Assembly: GCA_000949895.1 (NCBI GenBank)
Contig: JWIT01000017.1
Location: 31,023 to 95,022 of the forward strand
DNA: 64,000 nucleotides
Source of the DNA: Agrobacterium arsenijevicii
Lineage (GTDB): Bacteria; Pseudomonadota; Alphaproteobacteria; Rhizobiales; Rhizobiaceae
Reading direction: 5' to 3'
Part shown: positions 54,823 through 62,989 of the stretch, piece by piece
How positions within the stretch are numbered: position 1 is the stretch's first letter
Layout of the letters: each line of letters begins with the position of its first letter
Made by a program: the position numbers and the translations under genes
The notes under the pieces: generated by a model
What the model saw: the letters and a program-made list of their open reading frames with translations, nothing else
What the model was told of the DNA's origin: nothing
The model's database searches: none

Positions 54823-56118
54823 ATGGAAACGACAGCAAGGGACGATACCGGGTTACGTGACGAGCTTCTCGAAAGGTTCTTCCGGTATGTCGGCATCGAA
54901 AGCCAAAGCAATGCGGAAGCGGCCGAATTGCCCTCGACGCCGGGACAACTGAAACTTGCCTTGTTGCTGGCACAGGAACTTCACGAGCTCGGCATTGAAG
55001 ACGTCCTTGTCGACGAAAATGCAATCGTCACCGCGGTAAGGCGCGGTTCAAATCCGAATGCCCCGCGTATCGGCTTTATTGCCCACCTCGATACGGTCGA
55101 TGTTGGGCTATCCGCTAATATCAAGCCGCAGATCAAGCGTTTTGAAGGGCGCGATTTATGCCTGAACGAGGACCGGCACATCTGGCTGCGGGTGGCTGAC
55201 CATCCGGAGATAGAATCCTGGAGGGGAGGAGACGTCATCGTGAGCGACGGAACAAGTGTGCTTGGCGCCGACAACAAGGCGGCAATCTCGGTGATCATGA
55301 CCCTTCTGGCACGATTTGAGAACGACGCTCCGACCAGTGATATTGCCGTTGCCTTCGTGCCTGACGAGGAGATCGGCCTGCGAGGAGCAAAGGCGCTCGA
55401 CCTTGCGCGCTTCCCTTGCGATTTCGCCTACACCATTGATTGCTGTGAGCAGGGCGAGGTCGTCGTCGAAAATTTCAACGCGGCATCTGCCGAGATTATT
55501 TTCACAGGCGTCAGCGCCCATCCAATGTCGGCCAAGGGCGTCCTCGTAAATCCTCTTTTGATGGCGATTGATTTCATCTCCCATTTCGATCGGAAGGATA
55601 CACCTGAACATACCGCGGGCAGGGAAGGGTATTTCTGGTTCAGGGATCTCAGCGCCAGCGACAGTGAGGCGCGGCTAAAAGTCATGATTCGCGACTTCGA
55701 CCGAAACAGCTTCGAAGAGCGCAAGAAGCGAATTGGCGAGGTGGCGGCACTCGTTGCCGCACAATACCCGACAGGCGCGGTTCGCAGCTCCGTTTTGGAC
55801 ACATATGACAACATCGGCGATCATCTTGCCGCCGATTCCCGCGCGGTTGACCTGCTGTTCAGCGCCCTTGACGAGCTCGGCATAAAAAAGAAGATCGTCC
55901 CGATGCGGGGCGGGACTGATGGTGCAGCGTTGTCTGCTCGCGGCATCCCGACGCCGAACTTTTTCACAGGCGCCTATAACTTCCATTCGCGCTTCGAATT
56001 CCTTCCTGTCTCCGCATTCGTGAAATCCTACGAGACAGCGCAGACAATCTGCAAACTGGCGGCACAGGGCGGCATCAACGTGCGGCGCTCAGCCGCAACA
56101 TTTCTGGAAGCGGACTGA
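54823..56118 (+). CDS. pepT: Peptidase T-like M20 metallopeptidase
   Basis: A 431-residue M20B peptidase. Zinc ligands and catalytic residues are visible in FIAHLDTVD, SVLGADNKAAI, PDEEIG and GVSAHPMSAKG, and the late GGTDGAALSARGIPTPNFF. PepT removes N-terminal residues from tripeptides. The usual YTxDGG stretch reads YTIDCCEQGE here, so specificity may differ. It is followed by CtlX four bases later. Confidence 0.88.
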   Translation: METTARDDTGLRDELLERFFRYVGIESQSNAEAAELPSTPGQLKLALLLAQELHELGIEDVLVDENAIVTAVRRGSNPNAPRIGFIAHLDTVDVGLSANIKPQIKRFEGRDLCLNEDRHIWLRVADHPEIESWRGGDVIVSDGTSVLGADNKAAISVIMTLLARFENDAPTSDIAVAFVPDEEIGLRGAKALDLARFPCDFAYTIDCCEQGEVVVENFNAASAEIIFTGVSAHPMSAKGVLVNPLLMAIDFISHFDRKDTPEHTAGREGYFWFRDLSASDSEARLKVMIRDFDRNSFEERKKRIGEVAALVAAQYPTGAVRSSVLDTYDNIGDHLAADSRAVDLLFSALDELGIKKKIVPMRGGTDGAALSARGIPTPNFFTGAYNFHSRFEFLPVSAFVKSYETAQTICKLAAQGGINVRRSAATFLEAD

Positions 56119-56122
56119 ACTC

Positions 56123-57046
56123 ATGCGATATTCTGCGCAAGCACCGGCGTCGGTCGTGATGATCCGGCCTCATAATTTTACGGTTAACACCGAGACGGCT
56201 GATGACAACAGTTTTCAAGCCGCGGGCGTCGATGTCTCGGACATCTCACAAAAGGCTTATGCCGAGATAACCAACGCAGCCAAAACGCTCCGGCATCACG
56301 GTGTGACCGTCCATATGTTTGACGATAAGGGCAGTACAACACCTGACTCTGTCTTTCCAAACAACTGGTTCTCAACACATGTCGGCGGGTTTGTTGCCAT
56401 TTATCCCATGCGGGCAAAAAATCGCAGAAAAGAGCGACGGGTCGATGTTATCGAAATGCTGAAATCGGAATACCGGGTGCAGCAGGTTGTCGACTACTCC
56501 GGGCTGGAACCTGATGGACTTTTTCTCGAAGGAACGGGTGCGATGGTCCTCGACCACGTTGACAGGGTCGCATACGCGGCCCGCTCGGATCGCACAAATC
56601 CTGTTGCGCTCGAGCGGTTCGTCACACAATTCGGCTTTGAGCCGATGATGTTTGATGCATGCGATGCGCTAGGAATGCCCGTCTACCATACAAATGTATT
56701 GATGTGCATCGGAACCGATTTCGCCATGATCGGGAGCGGTATGATACGCGACATCTCCCGTCGTGAAGAGATTCTGGCCCGCTTGCATAGGTCAGGGCGG
56801 GAGGTCATTGAACTGCGCGACGATCAGATTGGAAAATTTGCCGGCAATGCACTGGAACTTGAGGGGAATAGTGGGCGCTTTCTGGCCATGTCTACGACGG
56901 CTGTAGCATCGCTTGAACCTCCCCAGCGAGAAGCGATCGAAGACTTCGTACGAATTGTCGCGCTTGATATACCCTCTATTGAGATGGCCGGAGGGTCCGT
57001 GCGTTGCACCCTGGCCGGCATTCACCTGCTCCCCCGCAAAACTTAG
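56123..57046 (+). CDS. ctlX: Citrulline-hydrolase-like (CtlX) amidinotransferase-fold enzyme
   Basis: A 307-residue guanidino-group-modifying enzyme: VVMIRPHNFTVNTETADDN, VFPNNWFSTHVGG, LFLEGTGAMVLDH, YHTNVLMCIG and a C-terminal GGSVRCTLAGIHL with the catalytic Cys. The order and length match CtlX, which removes the ureido group of citrulline to give ornithine; a dimethylarginine-type substrate cannot be excluded. Last gene of the importer operon. Confidence 0.82.
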   Translation: MRYSAQAPASVVMIRPHNFTVNTETADDNSFQAAGVDVSDISQKAYAEITNAAKTLRHHGVTVHMFDDKGSTTPDSVFPNNWFSTHVGGFVAIYPMRAKNRRKERRVDVIEMLKSEYRVQQVVDYSGLEPDGLFLEGTGAMVLDHVDRVAYAARSDRTNPVALERFVTQFGFEPMMFDACDALGMPVYHTNVLMCIGTDFAMIGSGMIRDISRREEILARLHRSGREVIELRDDQIGKFAGNALELEGNSGRFLAMSTTAVASLEPPQREAIEDFVRIVALDIPSIEMAGGSVRCTLAGIHLLPRKT

Positions 57047-57138
57047 GGTTTTCCAAGCCCCCGCCTTCTCTGTTGGCCGATGCGTTCGATGCATAGGAAA
57101 GGAAAGTAGAAGCGGCACGGACAGCTGACGGCGAGCAC

Positions 57139-57152
57139 TGCAGATCTGCAGA
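57139..57152. promoter_or_regulatory. tra box upstream of traI
   Basis: CTGCAGATCTGCAG, containing the tra-box core TGCAGATCTGCA, 59 bases before traI. TraR bound to the TraI product should activate the traI-trb operon here. Same palindrome and spacing as the left copy (26694-26707). Confidence 0.88.
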
Positions 57153-57211
57153 TAGCCACGTCGCTTTCGAGATGCTCTTTCTTCGCACGGTGAAATCAAG
57201 CGGAGAAAGAT

Positions 57212-57850
57212 ATGCGGATCCTGACCGTTCCCCCTGATCAACACGCCCATCACAAAGATGAACTGGCGCAGATGCATCGACTTCGCGAAATGGTCTTCCG
57301 AGGTCGCCTCGAATGGGATGTCACAGTCACCGAGACAGGCGAATTTGACGAGTACGACCAGTTCGACCCCACCTATGTCCTTGCTGTGACAGACTATGGA
57401 CGTGTGGTCGGATGCGCGCGCCTTCTGCCCGCACAAGGCCCGACTATGCTGGAGCTGACATTTCCGCAGCTTCTGGCGGACGGTTCGCTCAATGCGACGA
57501 GTGCGATGATCGAGAGTTCCCGTTTTTGCGTCGATACGACCTTGCCCGCCGGTAGGGGAGGGGGTCAGCTCCACTTCGCAACACTCACCATGTTCGCAGG
57601 TATCATCGAATGGTCGATGGCGAATGGCTACGATAAGATCGTTACCGCCACCGATCTGCGCTTCGAGCGTATCCTCAACCGAGCGGGATGGCCGATGGCG
57701 CGGTTGGGTGAACCCGTTGCGATTGGCAATACCGTTGCCATCGCCGGCACGCTTCCAGCGGATCAGGAAAGCTTCGAACAGGTTCGCCCTCCGAACTATC
57801 GATCTACTTTCTCTTATGGTGACAATCACTCGGCGAGGAGCGCGGCGTGA
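57212..57850 (+). CDS. traI: TraI, LuxI-family N-acyl-homoserine lactone synthase
   Basis: A 212-residue autoinducer synthase. Conserved residues are all present: Arg25, Phe29, Trp35 (MVFRGRLEWDV), Asp46 and Asp49 (EFDEYDQFDP), Arg70, Glu101, Ser103, Arg104 and Phe105 (IESSRFCVD). It makes the signal that, with TraR, turns on conjugation. GGAGAAAGAT is its ribosome site. Its stop overlaps trbB. A decayed copy lies at 26767-27357. Confidence 0.95.
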   Translation: MRILTVPPDQHAHHKDELAQMHRLREMVFRGRLEWDVTVTETGEFDEYDQFDPTYVLAVTDYGRVVGCARLLPAQGPTMLELTFPQLLADGSLNATSAMIESSRFCVDTTLPAGRGGGQLHFATLTMFAGIIEWSMANGYDKIVTATDLRFERILNRAGWPMARLGEPVAIGNTVAIAGTLPADQESFEQVRPPNYRSTFSYGDNHSARSAA

Positions 57851-58818
57851 ACCAGCTCCGTTCCCATCCCAGACTTGTCCGCAAACTCCAGGACGCACTT
57901 GGCGACCAGCTCTGCGTAGCGCTCGACGATGCGACAGTCGTCGAGATCATGCTCAACCCTGACGGCCGACTGTTCATTGAACGCCTCGGTCACGGTGTAG
58001 CCGAAGCCGGGGTCATGACGCCAGCGGCTGCGGAAGTCGTGATCGGCAGTGTCGCCCACGCACTGCAGTCGGAAGCAGATGACGATCGCCCGATCATCTC
58101 CGGCGAACTGCCGATCGGTGGCCATCGCTTCGAGGGTCTGCTTCCGCCCATCGTATCCGGACCCGCCTTCACGATCCGCCGCCGCGCCTCGCGTCTAATC
58201 CCGCTTGACGACTATGTGACGTCGAATGTGATGACAGAGGCGCAGGCATCTACCATCCGCAGCGCGATCGATGCCCGCATGAACATCGTCATTTCCGGCG
58301 GCACTGGCTCCGGAAAAACCACGCTCGCCAACGCTATCATCGCCGAGATCATCTTGAGCGCACCCGACGATCGTATGGTCATCCTCGAGGATACCGCCGA
58401 AATCCAATGCGCGGCCGATAACGCAGTCTGCCTTCATACCAGCGACACTGTGGACATGGCACGGTTGCTGAAAAGCACCATGCGGCTGCGTCCAGACCGC
58501 ATCATCGTCGGCGAGGTCCGCGACGGCGCAGCGCTCACGCTCCTGAAAGCCTGGAACACCGGCCATCCGGGAGGCGTCACCACGATCCATTCCAACACCG
58601 CCATGTCGGCGCTGCGTCGGCTTGAGCAACTGACCGCCGAGGCCAGCCAGCAGCCGATGCAGGAAGTGATCGGTGAGGCGGTCGATCTCGTCGTCTCTAT
58701 AGAGCGGACGGGAAAGGGAAGGCGGGTCCGCGAGGTGATCCACATCGAGGGATACCGCAACAGCCACTACCAGACCGAACACTATGCCCATATCGACGAG
58801 GACAGCCATGTCGCGTAA
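57847..58818 (+). CDS. trbB: TrbB, VirB11-type ATPase
   Basis: A 323-residue traffic ATPase from GTG 57847, overlapping the traI stop. Walker [16 protein letters not shown] (near residue 151), the Asp box [11 protein letters not shown] and [20 protein letters not shown], and a His box ([12 protein letters not shown]) are clear. It drives pilus assembly and DNA export. Confidence 0.97.
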   Translation: MNQLRSHPRLVRKLQDALGDQLCVALDDATVVEIMLNPDGRLFIERLGHGVAEAGVMTPAAAEVVIGSVAHALQSEADDDRPIISGELPIGGHRFEGLLPPIVSGPAFTIRRRASRLIPLDDYVTSNVMTEAQASTIRSAIDARMNIVISGGTGSGKTTLANAIIAEIILSAPDDRMVILEDTAEIQCAADNAVCLHTSDTVDMARLLKSTMRLRPDRIIVGEVRDGAALTLLKAWNTGHPGGVTTIHSNTAMSALRRLEQLTAEASQQPMQEVIGEAVDLVVSIERTGKGRRVREVIHIEGYRNSHYQTEHYAHIDEDSHVA

Positions 58819-59212
58819 AATCTCTTTTCTTCTCACTGGCGCGATGCTTGTCGCCATTTCTATCGGCTTTAGCAATTCCGCATTCGCTTCCTCGGGCGGA
58901 GGCGGTCTTCCCTGGGAATCGCCGCTGCAACAGATCCAGCAATCGATCACAGGCCCTGTCGCCGGCTTCATCGCACTGGCCGCTGTCGCCATTGCTGGTG
59001 CCATGCTGATCTTCGGAGGTGAGCTGAATGATTTCGCGAGACGGCTTTGCTATGTGGCGCTGGTGGGAGGGGTTCTCCTCGGTGCTACCCAGATCGTCGC
59101 TCTCTTCGGCGCCACTGGCGCATCGATCGGCGAGGCTCATGCACAGGCCGAGCAAAACACTCCCGAACCGAGGATGAGGTCGGCCACAGCGGGGGAGGGG
59201 GCTCATGGCTGA
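58808..59212 (+). CDS. trbC: TrbC, pilin precursor (VirB2-like)
   Basis: A 134-residue prepilin with a signal sequence ([20 protein letters not shown]) and two hydrophobic segments ([40 protein letters not shown]). ATG 58808 (MSRKIS) lies in the end of trbB; an upstream start at 58784 is less likely. Confidence 0.92.
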   Translation: MSRKISFLLTGAMLVAISIGFSNSAFASSGGGGLPWESPLQQIQQSITGPVAGFIALAAVAIAGAMLIFGGELNDFARRLCYVALVGGVLLGATQIVALFGATGASIGEAHAQAEQNTPEPRMRSATAGEGAHG

Positions 59213-59504
59213 GGCCGGCTCTTCTCTGGCACGCTCGCGTGTGCACAGGGCGTTATCGCGTCCGAACCTGTTGATGGGCGCCGACCGCGAGCTCGTGCTG
59301 CTGACGGCGCTTGCCGCCATCATCCTGATCTTCGTTGTCCTGACCTGGTACGCGGCCCTGTTCGGCATTGCGATCTGGCTGGTCGTCGTGGCGGCACTCC
59401 GCATGATGGCTAAATCCGATCCACTGATGCGGCGGGTCTATCTCCGCCACATATCTTACAAGACGTCCTATCGCGCGACCTCGTCGCCGTGGCGCAAGTT
59501 TTGA
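59205..59504 (+). CDS. trbD: TrbD, VirB3-like inner-membrane protein
   Basis: A 99-residue protein with [20 protein letters not shown] and two adjacent membrane segments ([37 protein letters not shown]). It overlaps trbC by eight bases and works with TrbE. Confidence 0.95.
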   Translation: MAEAGSSLARSRVHRALSRPNLLMGADRELVLLTALAAIILIFVVLTWYAALFGIAIWLVVVAALRMMAKSDPLMRRVYLRHISYKTSYRATSSPWRKF

Positions 59505-59515
59505 AGGGGCTGTAA

Positions 59516-61984
59516 ATGGTGGCCCTCAAATCATTCCGCCATTCCGGACCGTCCTTTGCCGATCTGGTGCCTTATGCGGGCCTCGTCGATAATGGGGTCA
59601 TTCTGCTGAAAGACGGCTCCCTGATGGCCGGCTGGTATTTCTCCGGGCCGGATAGCGAGAGCTCGACCGACGCCGAGCGCAACGAGGTGTCGCGGCAGAT
59701 CAATGCAATCCTGTCGCGGCTTGGCTCCGGATGGATGATCCAGGTCGAGGCCATCCGGGTGCCGACCGGCGATTATCCGACCGAGGCGGACTCTAACTTT
59801 CCTGATCCTGTCACACGGGCCATCGACGATGAGCGACGGGCGCATTTCCAGAAGGAGAGGGGGCATTTCGAGAGCCGCCATGCTCTGATCCTGACCTGGC
59901 GGCCGCCGGAGCAGCGGCGCTCCGGCCTGACGCGGTATATTTATTCGGATGCGGCCAGCCGCTCCGCCACGTACGCCGACAAGGCACTGACAAGTTTCCT
60001 GACCTCGATCCGGGAGGTCGAGCAGTATCTCGCCAATGTCGTGTCGATCCGGCGGATGATGACACGGGAGACGCCGGAGAGGGGAGGCTTTCGTGTCGCG
60101 CGATACGACGAGCTCTTCCAGTTCATTCGCTTCTGCGTGACCGGCGAGAACCATCCGGTTCGCTTGCCGGATATCCCCATGTATCTCGACTGGCTGGTGA
60201 CGGCCGAGTTGCAGCATGGCCTGACCCCAATGATCGAGAACCGCTTTCTAGGTGTGGTGGCGATCGACGGTCTGCCGGCCGAAAGCTGGCCGGGGATACT
60301 CAACACGTTGGACCGAATGCCGCTCACCTATCGCTGGTCGTCCCGCTTCGTCTTCCTCGACGCCGAAGAAGCACGGGCAAGGCTCGAACGCACCCGCAAG
60401 AAGTGGCAGCAAAAAGTGCGGCCGTTCTTCGACCAGTTGTTCCAGACACAATCACGTTCGGTCGACCAGGACGCCATGCTGATGGTGGCGGAAACCGAAG
60501 ATGCCATCGCCGAAGCATCCTCGCAGCTCGTCGCCTATGGCTATTACACGCCGGTCATCGTCATCTTCGAGGAAGATGCGATCCGCCTCCAGGAGAAGTG
60601 CGAGGCGGTCCGCCGGCTGATTCAGGCCGAAGGTTTTGGCGCCCGGATCGAAACGCTGAACGCAACGGACGCTTTCCTCGGCAGCCTGCCCGGGGTTTCT
60701 TACGCCAATATCCGTGAGCCGCTGATCAACACCCGCAATCTTGCCGACCTCATCCCGCTCAATTCCGTCTGGTCGGGCAGTCCGGTAGCGCCTTGCCCAT
60801 TCTATCCTCCGGCCTCGCCGCCGCTGATGCAGGTGGCATCCGGCTCGACGCCGTTTCGACTGAACCTGCATGTGGACGATGTTGGACATACTCTGATTTT
60901 CGGGCCGACCGGCTCTGGCAAGTCGACGCTTCTGGCGTTGATTGCCGCGCAGTTCCGGCGTTATGCGGATGCCCAGGTGTTCGCCTTCGACAAGGGCGGC
61001 TCGATGCTTCCCCTAACGTTGGGCCTCAATGGCGATCACTACCAGATCGGCGGCGATATCGGCTCTTCGGCAAATGGTGAGGTGAAGGCGCTTGCCTTCT
61101 GCCCGCTCGCCGAACTGTCAACCGACGGCGACCGCGCCTGGGCCTCCGAGTGGATCGAGATGCTGGTGGCGCTGCAGGGTGTGACCATAACGCCGGATTA
61201 TCGCAATGCCATCTCCAGGCAGTTGGCGCTGATGGCGGAATCCCGTGGCCGATCGCTGTCGGACTTCGTATCCGGCGTGCAGATGCGCGAGATCAAGGAC
61301 GCGCTGCATCACTATACCGTCGATGGTCCGATGGGTCAGTTGCTCGACGCCGAAGAGGACGGTCTGGCACTTGGCGCATTCCAGTGCTTCGAGGTCGAGG
61401 AACTGATGAACATGGGCGAGCGCAATCTCGTCCCCGTTCTCACCTACCTGTTTCGGCGCATCGAGAAACGCCTGACCGGAGCACCCAGCCTGATCATTCT
61501 CGACGAGGCCTGGTTGATGCTCGGTCATCCGGTCTTCCGCGACAAAATCCGCGAATGGTTGAAGGTGCTGCGAAAGGCCAACTGCGCCGTTGTGCTCGCC
61601 ACCCAGTCGATCTCGGATGCGGAGCGCTCCGGCATCATCGATGTACTGAAGGAAAGCTGCCCGACGAAAATCTGCCTGCCGAACGGAGCAGCACGCGAGC
61701 CGGGCACGCGCGAGTTCTATGAGCGCATCGGTTTTAACGAACGTCAGATCGAGATCGTCGCGACCGCCATTCCCAAGCGCGAGTATTACGTCGTCTCACC
61801 GGAGGGCCGAAGGCTCTTCAATATGGCGCTCGGTCCGGTGGCGCTTTCGTTCGTCGGCGCGACGGGCAAGGAAGATCTGAAGCAAATACGCAACCTGCAC
61901 TCCGAACACGGGGCCGCATGGCCTTGTCCTTGGCTCCAGCAAAGGGGGATCGCCCATGCCGAGACACTTTTTTCTGCCGAATAA
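59516..61984 (+). CDS. trbE: TrbE, VirB4-type ATPase
   Basis: An 822-residue motor ATPase of the mating channel. The N terminus (FADLVPYAGLVDNGVILLKD) is typical; Walker A LIFGPTGSGKSTLLAL (near residue 462) and Walker B SLIILDEAWLML (near 658) are intact. Its 3' end overlaps trbJ by 29 bases. Confidence 0.97.
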   Translation: MVALKSFRHSGPSFADLVPYAGLVDNGVILLKDGSLMAGWYFSGPDSESSTDAERNEVSRQINAILSRLGSGWMIQVEAIRVPTGDYPTEADSNFPDPVTRAIDDERRAHFQKERGHFESRHALILTWRPPEQRRSGLTRYIYSDAASRSATYADKALTSFLTSIREVEQYLANVVSIRRMMTRETPERGGFRVARYDELFQFIRFCVTGENHPVRLPDIPMYLDWLVTAELQHGLTPMIENRFLGVVAIDGLPAESWPGILNTLDRMPLTYRWSSRFVFLDAEEARARLERTRKKWQQKVRPFFDQLFQTQSRSVDQDAMLMVAETEDAIAEASSQLVAYGYYTPVIVIFEEDAIRLQEKCEAVRRLIQAEGFGARIETLNATDAFLGSLPGVSYANIREPLINTRNLADLIPLNSVWSGSPVAPCPFYPPASPPLMQVASGSTPFRLNLHVDDVGHTLIFGPTGSGKSTLLALIAAQFRRYADAQVFAFDKGGSMLPLTLGLNGDHYQIGGDIGSSANGEVKALAFCPLAELSTDGDRAWASEWIEMLVALQGVTITPDYRNAISRQLALMAESRGRSLSDFVSGVQMREIKDALHHYTVDGPMGQLLDAEEDGLALGAFQCFEVEELMNMGERNLVPVLTYLFRRIEKRLTGAPSLIILDEAWLMLGHPVFRDKIREWLKVLRKANCAVVLATQSISDAERSGIIDVLKESCPTKICLPNGAAREPGTREFYERIGFNERQIEIVATAIPKREYYVVSPEGRRLFNMALGPVALSFVGATGKEDLKQIRNLHSEHGAAWPCPWLQQRGIAHAETLFSAE

Positions 61985-62765
61985 CATCGCGCACGCCATG
62001 GCCATGGCTGCCACTATTCTCCCCGCCGTACTTCCCGCCTCAGCTGAGGCCGGGGGCGTGACGGGCCAAGCGACCGAATGGACCCAGATCGCCAACAATA
62101 CCGAACTGATTTCGCTGGTCGGGAAGTCGGCCGAACAGGTCAACAACCAGATCACCCAGATCTCGCAGCTTGCCGAGCAGATCCAGAACCAGATCAACAT
62201 CTACAACAACATGCTGCAAAACACGGCGCAATTGCCAAACCACATCTGGGGCCAGGTCGAAAGCGACCTGAAGAACCTGCAGAACGTTGTGGCGCAAGGG
62301 CGGGGCGTCGCCTTCTCGATGGGCAATATCGACGACGTGCTCAAGCAGCGTTTCCAAAGCTTCGCCGAGATGAAAAGCAAACTGCCCGACGGGGCAGGCT
62401 TCTCGTCCACCTACCAGAACTGGTCCGACACCAATCGCGACACGATCGGGGGCACATTGAAAGCCGCAAACCTGACAGCCGACCAGTTTTCGAGCGAGGA
62501 AGGCACGATGTCGTCGTTGCGATCGATGTCGGAAACAGCGGACGGACAGATGAAAGCGCTGCAGGTCGGACACCAGATCGCCGCACAGCAGGTCGCGCAG
62601 ATGCAGAAGCTGCGTGGCCTCGTCTCCCAGCAGATGACAATGATGGGCACGTGGTTTCAGTCGGAGCAGGCACAAAAGGATCTCGCCCAGGCGCGCCGGG
62701 AAAAATTCTTCAGCGGAAGCGAGCATGACATCCGCGGCGGGCAGACGATGGAGCCCCGCTGGTGA
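61956..62765 (+). CDS. trbJ: TrbJ, VirB5-like pilus/entry-exclusion protein
   Basis: A 269-residue secreted protein: a signal peptide (AMAMAATILPAVLPASAEAG), then a long helical coiled region rich in Gln and Asn (QVNNQITQISQLAEQIQNQI). The last residues, REKFFSGSEHDIRGGQTMEP, closely resemble the end of TrbK, encoded next. It may be at the pilus tip or periplasmic. Confidence 0.93.
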   Translation: MPRHFFLPNNIAHAMAMAATILPAVLPASAEAGGVTGQATEWTQIANNTELISLVGKSAEQVNNQITQISQLAEQIQNQINIYNNMLQNTAQLPNHIWGQVESDLKNLQNVVAQGRGVAFSMGNIDDVLKQRFQSFAEMKSKLPDGAGFSSTYQNWSDTNRDTIGGTLKAANLTADQFSSEEGTMSSLRSMSETADGQMKALQVGHQIAAQQVAQMQKLRGLVSQQMTMMGTWFQSEQAQKDLAQARREKFFSGSEHDIRGGQTMEPRW

Positions 62766-62989
62766 GCGCGCGCCTTGTCATCATCCTCGTTGTCGGGGGG
62801 ATCATCGCGTCCGGCGTCTGCATCGCCAGGTGGATCGTCCAACCGGCAACGACTCCCATGTCCGGAGCGGAAGAAGCATCGCCAGGGGCTGCATCCGACG
62901 CCGATCGCCGTGCTCACCGGGAAAAGTTTTTTGGTGGTGAGGCCAACCGCGACATTCGCGGCGGCCAGGAGATGAAGCCGAGATGGTGA
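62762..62989 (+). CDS. trbK: TrbK, entry-exclusion protein
   Basis: A 75-residue protein from GTG 62762, overlapping trbJ by four bases. One N-terminal membrane segment (LVIILVVGGIIASGVCIARW) is followed by a short hydrophilic tail ending REKFFGGEANRDIRGGQEMK. In trb systems TrbK keeps plasmid-bearing cells from receiving the same plasmid. No classical lipobox is certain; VCIAR is near one. Confidence 0.85.
   Translation: MSARLVIILVVGGIIASGVCIARWIVQPATTPMSGAEEASPGAASDADRRAHREKFFGGEANRDIRGGQEMKPRW

Noticed and set aside
56792..57898. 368-codon minus-strand frame across ctlX and traI
   Set aside because: Runs antisense through two well-supported genes and the tra box.
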